DNA of 64,000 nucleotides. It comes from Agapetus fuscipes (taxonomy: Eukaryota; Arthropoda; Insecta; Trichoptera; Glossosomatidae). The position numbers were made by a program, and so were the translations under genes. Location of the stretch: NCBI GenBank assembly GCA_951799405.1, contig OX637339.1:6882001-6946000 (forward strand), written 5' to 3'. Each line of letters starts with the position of its first letter. Positions within the stretch are counted from its first letter, which is position 1. Positions 44,642 to 53,812 of this stretch are shown in pieces. The notes beneath the pieces were generated by a model. That model had not been told where the DNA came from. It searched no databases and was given only the letters and a program-made list of their open reading frames with translations.

Positions 44642-44952
44642 TAATAATAAAAAAAATAATAGGATGATTTATTGGGAGAGCGCTGTATTTGTGTGAATCA
44701 CACCTCCAGAGCCCTCTGCAAGTTTGGCCGTCGCTATAGAAAGCGCCAATTCTCAAGCAACACCCAGTTGCTGTATGGCTGGATGAACCTTTTGTGACCG
44801 GTCTTTGGTAAAGGTATATGAATTTCTCAACCCAGCAAAGAGAATATTTTAAAATATAAATGGTACATATTTTTTGTGATCCGCCGAGATTTGATCCCAC
44901 AATCCTTCCATTTACGAGTCTGAAGCGTTACAACTAGACAACGGACCGGTGT
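44642..44952 (-). mobile_element. SINE-B copy, full length
   Basis: ATT-type tail (AATAATAAAAAAAATAATAG on plus) and GGATGATTTATTGGGAGAGC, through to GACAACGGACCGG. No 5S unit. Confidence 0.85.
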
Positions 44953-45184
44953 TTGCAACTTAGATTATGGATTATTATATATTATAGTTGATACAATATA
45001 CATAATATAATGGATACATATTAAAGACTTGAATCCGTGCGATGACGAATCTGTACTGTCCCCATATCAGATTTCCTACAAATAGCCGCTAGGATGTGTA
45101 AGCTCTGTTTATAGTCTATACTCTATAGAATACCTACACTTTAGTCTAAGATTAACCTATTCTGTGGAGTTCTGCATGAGGCAA

Positions 45185-45440
45185 TGGTCCTAAAGATGGA
45201 AAAGGTCAAACACAGAGCACGAAAAAGACTATTTTACAAAGAACTCGGCAAAAAGTTTGACAGTAAAAATAAATTGCAAATTTCAGAAATAGCGAATGAA
45301 ATTTCTGGAATAGCGAACGAATGGAATATCCAGAGTAATAATAAAGGAGAGCTTGTATGAAGAAGGTTATGACTCTGGATGAAATGAAAGAAGTATGTAA
45401 GGACAGAAAGAAACGTCGGTCGATCGTAGGTATTATGTCG
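45185..45440 (+). pseudogene. LINE-H C-terminal relic
   Basis: A peptide with RARKRLFYKELGKKF, then SEIANEISGIANEWNIQ, and in another frame VMTLDEMKEVCKDRKKRR. It corresponds to the IGEIAKEWNLQ and KVVCKDRKKWRR segments of 62425-62800. Frameshifted. Confidence 0.6.
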
Positions 45441-45547
45441 TATTGGCGGCAACGGCTAGGGTTTTTAATTAATTTTTAAATTAGAATTTGGGATTTGTAA
45501 TCGTTTTGATATTTATATTGATTACTTATTATTTGTGAATTATGTTC

Positions 45548-45795
45548 CATAACTTATAGGTTGCTATGCGGCGGACCAGCCATGCTGTATAAAATGGCTC
45601 ACTTTGCCATTGTCACCCCTGCTTTAGGGAAGGAAGGGAGTTGTAGGGTGTATGTTTATTTGGGATTTGAGTTTTTCTGTCGTAGGTTCGCATGCGGCAT
45701 GTGCAAGCGCGGACTTATACGTGTCTGCTTGAGGGAATAAATATAATATGAACCCCTAATGTTACATATCCCTGTAACTTAGATTAGATTAGACA
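45548..45795 (+). mobile_element. Repeat C copy
   Basis: CATAACTTATAGGTTGCTAT to CCCTGTAACTTAGATTAGAT. Confidence 0.8.
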
Positions 45796-45821
45796 TCGCC
45801 GTAAAGGTGCATGTGAGTATG

Positions 45822-45985
45822 AGTAGATAGAGATCGTATCAGTCGATAGAAACAAATAAAACATGGCTACGTAAGAACAGCTGATTGGGGAGTCAAATGC
45901 TCTCCATGTGAATTGTAAATGCTGTTCACGCCCAGCCTTGTTTTTTGTTTGCTATCGACTGATACTATCGCTATCATTAGACGAG
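45822..45985. mobile_element. Small MITE-like element
   Basis: Inverted ends ATCGTATCAGTCGATAG and its imperfect complement CTATCGACTGATACTAT. The interior has CATGGCTACG and GAACAGCTGATTGG, the module shared with other MITEs here. Confidence 0.55.
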
Positions 45986-46349
45986 ACTTCTCACCCAGAG
46001 ACGTTAAGGATATGGAATTCCGGATCTAGATATGAATAGATACGGATAAGAATAAAATTCATCCATGAGATACCTAGAGTGACGTTCTACGGATATGAAT
46101 GTATTTCAGATTATCCGTAAGTTTTGGATGGCCTTATTTGTGTCGAAAACCTTTTCCTCCCGAAGATTATCTTTATATATATTTTTTCTAAATTAAAAAA
46201 ATTCTTCTTGTCTTAGACCTTCCTATGCTTTTGGTGCCACTTCTATCGAAGATTGGTGATCATCATGCCTATTTTGACCTTGGATGCTGCGGCTCGAAAC
46301 AGGTGTCTTAGATTACCTATATTGAATGGAAGTTGTCCTCTTGAGAAGT
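45986..46349. other. No recognised feature
   Basis: Anonymous stretch containing a GGATATGAAT-like repetitive patch at 46010-46110. Confidence 0.45.
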
Positions 46350-46665
46350 AGAATACCATCTATCTCTCCATTTCTTCAGTGGTCTTCTTCCAGTACCACC
46401 GCCTATTCCTGCCCCATCTCACGATTCCCGCTATCTTTCCATCTTTTCAGCGGTCTTCCTTGCAGGCGATGTCCTACAGGTATACTGTGAACAGCCACAT
46501 GGGGGATTCTTCAACTGTCCATCCTATCCACGTGGTTGCTCCAGTACTGCCGCTTCTTCCTACCCCATCTCACGATGTCCTCTGTCTGCCAGGTCTCTCT
46601 TATTTCGGAGTTTCTGATTCTGTCGTTGAGAGTCATCCCTCCGCAGTAATCTTATCTCATTGGAA
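46350..46665 (-). pseudogene. LINE reverse-transcriptase C-terminal relic
   Basis: The minus strand encodes GMTLNDRIRNSEIRETWQ, then YWSNHVDRMDS and a stop, then in continuation GRPLKRWKDS. MTL.DRIRN.EIR and GRP.KRW are recurring features of insect endonuclease/reverse-transcriptase LINE ends. A local duplication repeats the GAGATGGGG..GGAAG piece. Confidence 0.65.
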
Positions 46666-46678
46666 TAGATACTGTATG

Positions 46679-47000
46679 TCCGGTCGATAGATCAGTTGGT
46701 AGAATGCTTGCATTCTATGCTGAGAGCATGGGTTCGATCCCCACCGAGGGTGTCAGAAATGATTTGCCGTTTTGGTGTTTACTTCAAACCCAAAATACCG
46801 GCAAGGTGTACTCAGCCTTCACAAGAAATGAGAACCAGCCCCTTCGGGAGCTGGGAAACTCTCACTTCAACTAAAGTGGTTGGTGTGAGGCTGGCCCCCT
46901 TACTCGTAAAAATAAATTGGTCCGAATCGCCACATGCGACCCCTTCGGGAATAACACAGACAAAAAGTTACACTATATGTGTAGCTTAGTTGCGTTGCGT
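46679..47000 (+). mobile_element. SINE-A copy
   Basis: CCGGTCGATAGATCAGTTGG to GTGTAGCTTAGTTGCGTTGC. The end shows a duplicated TTGCG unit. Confidence 0.9.
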
Positions 47001-47427
47001 TACGTATAGCGTGTGGTATTGACAGACAAACCGCATTTTGTGACATGAATATCAAGCAAGCAGACACTTTGTATAAATATTGAAACACGCCCGCGAATAT
47101 TCTAATGGGAATTTAAACAATTCAAATGTTTTATTGATATCGTTATTTAAAACCGTGATTTGAAATAAATGGCACGTACTTCAAATAAAATTATTATTTG
47201 CAGTCAAATCACTGTCATAGTGACAATGTACCTAATGAAATATTCTTTCATTCATCAAAAAAGTTATTTATTTTTAGTTGTCTTTGTCGAGTCAGACGCA
47301 ACACTATTTTTGCCCAGTATCGGGCCACCTCCACCGCTCCATCTTTACCCTCCATTAGGTCGGCCAGTGAGCAGCTTGTTGGGCAGGCAAGGCAGATCCG
47401 AAGATGATCCATATTTGAAGATGATCA
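47001..47427. other. No recognised gene
   Basis: Anonymous; no repeat matched. Confidence 0.45.
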
Positions 47428-47596
47428 GTCGGTGTTATAGCCGCGGGGATCAAGACAGGTTATTTGGAACCGGATAACGCTGGTTCGAATCCCGCGACGA
47501 TAACTTTGACCCTGGTTCAACAGATGCCGTTGCATGCACACAAGCTTCTGCTTTCGCATGAAGACAACTGGCCAGGTAAAATAGGTTGGTGGAAAA
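47428..47596 (+). mobile_element. SINE-E copy, 3'-shortened
   Basis: GTCGGTGTTATAGCCGCGGG, box-B-like GGTTCGAATCCCGCG, to GGCCAGGTAAAATAGGTTGG. No poly(A) tail. Confidence 0.85.
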
Positions 47597-47717
47597 TATG
47601 GACTGTTGGGCTCCGCATTCGCAGAGCGTCATTTTTAGTCGGGGGTTTTAAATGTGCTTTTATACTTTTAGGCTTTGCCTGTAAAATGCGACAAATTTTT
47701 AATGCAATAAATCTATT

Positions 47718-47895
47718 GTCTAAATCTAAGTTGTACAGATATGTATCATTTGAGATTCATATTATTTGCATTCCCACAAGCAGACACGCATAATTTCGCG
47801 CACACACATGCTGCATGTGGACCTACAGTATACAAACCCAATCTCAAATGAACATAAGCCCTGCAACTCTTGCCGACCTTCCATGAAACAGGTCT
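47718..47895 (-). mobile_element. Repeat C, 5'-truncated
   Basis: CTAAGTTGTACAGATATG to CTTGCCGACCTTCCATGAAA on plus. The fixed 5' end (right side here) is missing. Confidence 0.8.
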
Positions 47896-48374
47896 ATCTT
47901 CTATCTAATATATAAAATCAAACGGATGTATGTATGTTTGTATTGTATCAGATTGCGAATGAAACTTACACTAGTAAGAGCCGATTGCACCAACCTCCAA
48001 TCAATATTTAATTAACACATTAAATTTGATTGCTTATAATTCTGGTAAGGACCTCAGTTAAATATTTCTCGGAAGTGGGTAATAATATGATGTAATTTGA
48101 ACAGGAAAGATGATGCACATCAGCTGATTTACGTACATGCAACTAAATTTTTGATTTGATGGGAGTTTGGTGCAACAGGCTCTTATTGTTTACATGCCAA
48201 CTTAGTTTTCAGCAGAAATATGCTTAAACCATTTTCACCTTATGACAGGGAATTATTTAGACCAAAAGAAGTGTGCAAAGACACAACACAGTAGAGACAC
48301 ATGAGCAGATATACTGGTCACCCCTAGCAGAATAGCGGTATGATACAGTAAAAGTAAGATGAGCAACCACAAGG
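47896..48374. other. No recognised gene
   Basis: Anonymous sequence leading into the ORF that holds 45-bp repeats. Confidence 0.45.
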
Positions 48375-48866
48375 GTGGCAGGGTACAGCTACTTGTATAT
48401 AAATTATCCAGACCTAAGAGTAAGGACAGTACTTACCACCAGCGGCTGGATACAGGTACAAGCACAAAAATTGGAGTTTCGGGATCGTTCCAGTTTGCGA
48501 TCGTTGCTTTTGGTGAGCTACATGGAAAGCTGTGTGCCGATGAATCATGTCACTAGAAGTGTGGTACCTATTGCGTTGTGTGCCGCAGTGACCGTCACTA
48601 GAAGTGTGGTACCTATTGCGTTGTGTGCCGCAGTGACCGTCACTAGAAGTGTGGTACCTATTGCGTTGTGTGCCGCAGTGACCGTCACTAGAAGTGTGGT
48701 ACCTATTGCGTTGTGTGCCGCAGTGACCGTCCCTCACCGGCGGGCATTCGCTTTAGACCTTGCTCTCGGAATTTCATTACTTTCCGTCGCGCGGACCATT
48801 GTAATGTCAGAATGTGACCTCGTGACCAGAGAATGCAAGCAAAAACTCGCGACATCTTGTGAATAA
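48375..48866 (+). CDS. Uncertain ORF with four identical 15-residue repeats
   Basis: An open frame of up to 163 codons. The first codon is GTG; true ATG codons lie near 48519 and 48540. Its middle holds four copies of TRSVVPIALCAAVTV, and it ends ECDLVTRECKQKLATSCE, with GAATAAAG just after the stop. I do not recognise it. The repeats are identical at DNA level and also leave an opposite frame open, so they may be a young minisatellite rather than selected protein. No splice or promoter evidence. Confidence 0.2.
   Translation: MAGYSYLYINYPDLRVRTVLTTSGWIQVQAQKLEFRDRSSLRSLLLVSYMESCVPMNHVTRSVVPIALCAAVTVTRSVVPIALCAAVTVTRSVVPIALCAAVTVTRSVVPIALCAAVTVPHRRAFALDLALGISLLSVARTIVMSECDLVTRECKQKLATSCE
48550..48729. 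repeat. 45-bp tandem repeat, four identical units
   Basis: Unit TCACTAGAAGTGTGGTACCT, then ATTGCGTTGTGTGCCGCAGT and GACCG, starting at 48550, 48595, 48640 and 48685. No difference seen between units. The length is a multiple of three. Confidence 0.95.
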
Positions 48867-49142
48867 AGTGTGTAAGATATCGTGAGATTATTAAGATCAT
48901 TTTTTATAATTAAAGACTTTGATGTTTGATCTTTCGATAATTTTTATAGAACTAAAATTAACAATAGATGAATCTTTATTCAATTTTAAATTAAAATTTT
49001 GATGTTTGTAAATATAATAGTTTAACGTTACCATAAGAAGAAGTGTATGTTTTTGTAAAGCATAAATTTATAACAATATTGTTCGCCAATTTTAGACTTC
49101 TGAAGTTTCCATTCTGTACATTAACGAACGAGTTTTAGTATT
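48867..49142. other. No recognised feature
   Basis: AT-rich anonymous stretch. Confidence 0.5.
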
Positions 49143-49540
49143 TGGTTCTCATTTGGTACAATATCTTGCGGCATTTCATCCTGTAGGTATCTCGCGAGAT
49201 TCTTTATTCTGTACAATATCTAGGGAGGGCTTATATAGTTCTCATTCGTTACAATATATTATATCTTGCAACAGCCCATCCAATACTTCGCAAGTTTTAA
49301 TTCTGTACAAGTTTTATTTATGTACAAGAACCTTGGAGTTCTCATACCTATAGGCAATAAAATAATTTGCGAGTAGTCAATCTGAACTAGATCTCTCGAG
49401 TTCTTACTTTTTACAAAATCTTGCGAGTTCTTATTCTGTACACGATCTAAAGAGTCCTTATTTTGTAAAATATTTCGCGAGTTCCCATTCTTTCCAAGAT
49501 CTCGCTAGTTCTCATTCTGTACAAGATCTCGCGAATTTTT
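49143..49540. repeat. Degenerate minisatellite of about 27-33 bp units
   Basis: Recurring AGTTCTCATTCTGTACAA followed by KATCTCGCG-like sequence, in roughly a dozen diverged units with indels. The clearest are at 49395-49535. Confidence 0.75.
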
Positions 49541-50064
49541 TGTGCGACTTCTCTCCTCTATTTCGCATTCTCCAATCGCGACCGACATGCGACAATCCAA
49601 CCGACTCGCCACCATGACGTTTTTGCGACTCGCGAGTTTCTGCCACTATTCGATAGTCGGGGCATTGCTTCACATTTGTCTCTTTGTGAAGGGGTCAACC
49701 GGCTTAAAAATTAGTCGACAAATGAAATGTAAACAATTGACCTTTGAGACTCGCGAGCCATAAACAAACAACAGATGATTGATGTCCAAACATCGGCGTT
49801 TGGAAATAAAAATATGATAATCAAACAAAAAGATTAGGCTTACATTATAAACGGAGTTTGTAACGGTGTTATTCACATACAGCAAATTCATGGCTCAAAC
49901 GCAACCTAATGTGAATTTTTAATACAAAAAAGATGATCTATGTATCAGCTAAAGATCAAGTGTATCTATTGTGAATAAACCTGTAAGAAATTAGATTTGA
50001 TATTAGCTTACGTTACTCAAGTAAAATGCTGTCATTTTTGTGAGTTTTTTTTTCCATTAAAACA
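49541..50064. other. No recognised gene
   Basis: 49545-49640 is GC-richer (CGCGACCGACATGCGAC). The remainder is AT-rich and unmatched. Confidence 0.45.
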
Positions 50065-50307
50065 GTACCCTTAGTACGAGTTGCAAAACTTGAGTAATGT
50101 AAAGTTTACGGCAATTATTAAAGAGTGATTTCCCCCAAAATCTGCCGTTTTTGTTTGTTTAAGCTTGATTTTCTTCATCACTGTAACTCTTTTGCTAAGA
50201 CCATAAAGTGTAAGAAACAAAAACGGCAGATTTTGAGAGGCATCACTCTTTAATATTTTCCGTAAACTTTACTTTTCTCAAGTTTTGCAACTCGGTCTAA
50301 AGGGTAC
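50065..50307. mobile_element. Foldback element related to the 1270-3073 palindrome
   Basis: Inverted arms 50065-50131 and 50243-50307 (GTACGAGTTGCAAAACTTGA against the complement of TCAAGTTTTGCAACTCGGTC). The centre shares ACCATAAAGTGTAAGAAACA and AAAACGGCAGATTT with the ends of the 1270-3073 foldback. Confidence 0.7.
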
Positions 50308-50379
50308 GGTACACTTTAAAATACAAAAAATGGCTGAAAATAGCATGGAAGGGTAAACTCTTACACAGTGCTTCGATAA

Positions 50380-50500
50380 CAGATGGCTGCCTTTGAAATG
50401 TGGGTCTACCGACAGATGCTGAAGGTTTCCTGGATGGATCGAGTCTTAAATGTACAGGATCTTTTCCCTATAAATATCAGAGCCGAGAGTCGAAAATAGG
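50380..50500 (+). pseudogene. LINE C-terminal scrap
   Basis: Encodes MAAFEMWVYRQMLKVSWMD then RVLNVQDL, a well-known motif (AFEMW..RR.L..SW.D.V.N) in insect endonuclease/reverse-transcriptase LINEs. Short and isolated. Confidence 0.7.
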
Positions 50501-50519
50501 TTTGTACTACGAAGATTAA

Positions 50520-50935
50520 CCCCGTATTCACCAATCCTATCAATACTTACCTTTGGTCTCACTGTAATTTTGGAGACCGTGCTTTCTGGATTTCAGGACC
50601 TATGGAGTGGAACAAACTGCCACCCACAGTTAAGAATCATACGGGGCTATTCTTAGACATTTTAGTCGTCGGTTGAGCCCATGCTTTGACAAACTAATGA
50701 TGCATTTGTATGAAGACCTCTAAATCCAAGATGGCCGCAAGTGAACAGCTGATTTGTTTTCATACAAATATTACAAAATTCGGTAGGTAAGAATGACCGT
50801 GGTGATGAATTTTCCAGACCGGCCATCATTTGTTTGTCAAAGCGTGTGATCAACTGACGACTAAAATGCCTAACAATAGCCCTGTAAAAGTTTTATGGGA
50901 GCACTGAAGGCGGACCTTTATAAAACACATGATTC
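50520..50935 (+). pseudogene. CR1-group LINE end split by MITE-F
   Basis: Before the MITE: FGDRAFWISGPMEWNKLP, equivalent to GDRAFSSAGPSCWNSLP in the intact LINE. After it, from about 50887: KSFMGALKADLYKTH, equivalent to SVGSFRKLLKTHLF. The two halves flank 50642-50884 with only a TA duplicated, so one LINE relic was interrupted. Confidence 0.75.
50642..50884. mobile_element. Mariner-like MITE (MITE-F)
   Basis: CGGGGCTATTCTTAGACATT end, imperfect complement at the right, TA on both sides (50640-50641 and 50885-50886). Interior AAGATGGCCGC and GAACAGCTGATTTG. Confidence 0.85.
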
Positions 50936-51299
50936 GTGATGGAGGAGCTTCTTGAGGTGTGAGACAGAAAGGGCGGTCCTTTGTCACAATATCATGACGT
51001 CACTCGGGCGGGTTGCTATTTTGTTATTGCTAAGGACGGCAGTCCCATCAAAACTGATGTTTGCTTGCCGAGAAAAAATTTGAAGGGTTTGTGTATTGAC
51101 ATTGTGAAGAATAATAAAATTTTAACCTTCTCTCACCCCACCATAGCTCCTCCATTCGTTATTTTAGATCTGTTAGTTGTCCTCTTGATAATGATGTGAT
51201 AACATCGAAAGCGCTCGAGGAAATAAATCAACTCGTGAAGAAAAACTTTGAGTTATATTTTTACATTAAAAATTCAAAAATGTTCATTGCAAAACTGTA
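50936..51299. other. No recognised gene
   Basis: 50990-51080 resembles 5820-5935 (a dispersed repeat). A short frame here is not recognisable. Confidence 0.4.
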
Positions 51300-51637
51300 A
51301 CTAAGCTTCACATTAGTGAAACTTCTTACAGCGTAGTCCCCGGAGAAGGTTTTGCACTTAGCGAGTGGGATCTATTATTTCCAATGATTATTTCTACGAG
51401 TAATGTAGTCGGCCTTACACCAGCCGCTTCATTTGATGTGGGGATTTCCCTACTCTCAGGTAAGCAGATTCTTATTTCTTGTGAAGGCTGACTAAGCCTT
51501 GCTGGTAATTTATTTGGTTTTGAAATAAGCAACGTAACGGGAAATGCTTTTTGACAGAACTGATGGGGATCAAACTCAGGCCTCTGGCTTAGAATGCAAG
51601 CGCTCTACCAACTAAGCTATCAGCTGAACGAATTTAA
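51300..51637 (-). mobile_element. Old SINE-A copy
   Basis: CTAAGCTTCACATTAGTGAA to CTCTACCAACTAAGCTATCA on plus, heavily diverged along its whole length. One of the oldest copies. Confidence 0.8.
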
Positions 51638-51761
51638 ATAAATTATCCTCTTAGTTATGTATGAAGATCATAAAAAAATACAGTAATTTTAGATATATAG
51701 TGCATTTAATCCGATGTGCAATCTGTTTAATCCTTTATTATTGAGTACACATAAGAAATCT

Positions 51762-51892
51762 CGTGACACGACAAATCGGTCACAAACAAACCGTCCGCAG
51801 ATAGCTCGGCCATGGACAAATCGGTCAACGACATTTCGTCCACACGACTTTTGGGTCAATGACATTTCGGGTCAACCCTGCCGTTTGGGATT
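51762..51892. repeat. Degenerate short-period repeat (GACAAATCGGTC-like)
   Basis: Series of GACAAATCGGTCA, GACATTTCGTCCA and GACATTTCGGGTC motifs about 24 bp apart. Related motifs occur near 20830 and 24880. Confidence 0.5.
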
Positions 51893-52064
51893 TTAAGACT
51901 AAAAAATAACGTTGAATCAAATATTTAAGTATTGTAGATAAAAAGAAGTATTTATTTAGGAAATTTGAATTTGTTCTCTTTGAATCTCTCTAACCTCAAA
52001 CTAAAAACGAAGTATAGAGCCAGACACCCCATCATTTTGAGACATCAAGACAGATACTGTAACT

Positions 52065-52130
52065 GTAACTTTGTCGCCATTCCGCTAGGGGTGGCCAGAG
52101 CCTCTGCAGAGTTGCCTCCATTTTTTCCTC
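52065..52130 (-). pseudogene. LINE-H 3' end scrap
   Basis: CCGCTAGGGGTGGCCAGAGC and CCTCCATTTTTTCC on plus match the complement of the LINE-H end (62450-62490 and 59128-59185). Confidence 0.6.
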
Positions 52131-52570
52131 CCCGGAATCCTGAACACCTGCTTATCGGGAATCCATTTTTTTTATTTACTATCGGTGACGTCACATAGCT
52201 GAGGCGTATTTTGAATATTGGAACCTTATTAGGTCAAAATAGTTTCGACTTCGCTGTGTTATTAGAACTCAATGGTATGAAGCAATTCTTCACTGCATGC
52301 TTTCCATCCATTCTTCGTCTCTTGGTCCATGTAGACCTCGTCTGACCTCCGCACATATCCTGGTGATAAATATTCCCCCAAGGTCTCCTCCAGCTGCAAA
52401 AGCCAGTCGTGCCCGGCTTCCGACCGCTCCAATTAATGCAAGCCATGCGACATGGTTCGCCCAGCCTTCAAAATTATTCTCCGACACCCAATCAATAAAG
52501 ATTTACCCTGATATTGACTTATCATTTTTGTTCCTGATGTCATTGTGCTTTTATTTACTAGCTATGCCAT
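52131..52570. other. No recognised gene
   Basis: Includes GGTGACGTCACATAGC (shared with 12167-12183). Minus-strand open frames at 52234-52487 are unrecognised; they may be a worn LINE piece. Confidence 0.35.
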
Positions 52571-52727
52571 ATAATTGGAAGGTTGTTAGTTCAATTCCCG
52601 GCGGAGCACAAAAAAATATTAAAAAATGCTCTTCGCTGGGTTGAAAAGCCTTTACCAAGGACCACTCACAAAAGTCCATCTTGCTTGAGAATTGGTGCTT
52701 TGTAGTGACGATCAAGATCGTCAAAAG
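52571..52727 (+). mobile_element. SINE-B copy, shortened
   Basis: GGAAGGTTGTTAGTTCAATT head end, CTCTTCGCTGGGTTGAAAAG, to GTAGTGACGATCAAGATCG. Several deletions. Confidence 0.75.
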
Positions 52728-52940
52728 TCCGGTCGATAGCTCAGTTGGTGGAATGCTTGCATTTCATGCAGAGAGCTCGGGCGTAAATCCCACCGGGGGT
52801 GACATAAATGATTTCCTGTTTCGGTGTTTATTTTTCAAGCCCAAAATAAAATACCGGCAAGTTTTATTCAGCGTTCACAAGAAATGCGTGCCAGCGAGGA
52901 GTTGCAAGGTGGGAAACCCACACTTCAGCTCAAGTGGAAA
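52728..52940 (+). mobile_element. SINE-A copy, 3'-truncated
   Basis: GTCCGGTCGATAGCTCAGTT to CACTTCAGCTCAAGTGG. The oligo-T end is missing. Confidence 0.85.
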
Positions 52941-53020
52941 ATAAAAGACGTTTCTTCATCTTTTCATCATTATGAACAAATCATCCCGATGATTCCAATA
53001 TTAATATTTTTTGTTAATAT

Positions 53021-53405
53021 TGTCGCGAATTTGGAATACGTGTGCTTATTTATACGCGCATACATCATATGGCGGACTATGGAATCAAAGTGACTACGCA
53101 CACCGATGCACGTACCATCTAGGAGAAACCCATGATTGTATTCGTGCATTGGAATGGCGTTCTAGTGATTGTGTGTGCATAAAGTTTTGGTGGTGGAATG
53201 ATCTAGTGAATGGGAGAAAGACCCCTCTGGTTCCCTATAAAAGAGATCAATATGGTACGGACAATAGGGTCGCAAGAGAGCAATACGCTGAGTAACACAT
53301 ATAAACAGTGATAATCAAGGTGTGAAATAAATTGTGAAAAATAAATTCTGTAAAAATAAATTATGGTATTTTCATTAAAAAGAGAATCCAGCAGAAAACG
53401 TAACA
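53021..53405 (+). mobile_element. Solo LTR of an LTR retrotransposon
   Basis: Begins TGTCGCGAATTTGG and ends AACGTAACA (TG...CA form), flanked by ATAT on both sides (53017-53020 and 53406-53409). It contains a TATA box (TATAAAA at 53236) and AATAAA at 53326. A 385-bp LTR with a 4-bp duplication would suit a Gypsy-type element. No internal coding region or second LTR is in the window. It probably arose by LTR-LTR recombination. Confidence 0.7.
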
Positions 53406-53474
53406 ATATGGACTCATCCTGCTGAGAGTTTTCATAGCTAACGATCGCGTTTCTGGGAAATTGAGATTAAGGAG

Positions 53475-53722
53475 ACCTATTTATTTTCACAGCTAAAGGA
53501 GCCGTCCCTACGAACACCACTGAAGTTGAAGGGGGTTTTCCCAGCTTCCTTTTGGGATTTTTTTTGTGAAGGTTGAGCAAACTTTCCCGGTATCTTATTA
53601 TTGGGATTGAAATAAAACCGAAACTGGAAACCATTTCTGACACCCTCGGTGGGGATCAAAGTCTTTATTTCGGCATTAAATGCAATAATTCTACATACTG
53701 AGCTATTTATTGACAGGACTAC
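53475..53722 (-). mobile_element. SINE-A copy, diverged and 3'-truncated
   Basis: AGACCTATTTATTTTCACAG to CTACATACTGAGCTATTTAT on plus. Confidence 0.75.
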
Positions 53723-53812
53723 TGTACGAAAAATCCGTTTTCATTTGTGTCATGAAATTGACATTCGATTACTCACTGGCCTGGTTTTAACTCCGATGCA
53801 ACTTAGATATAA

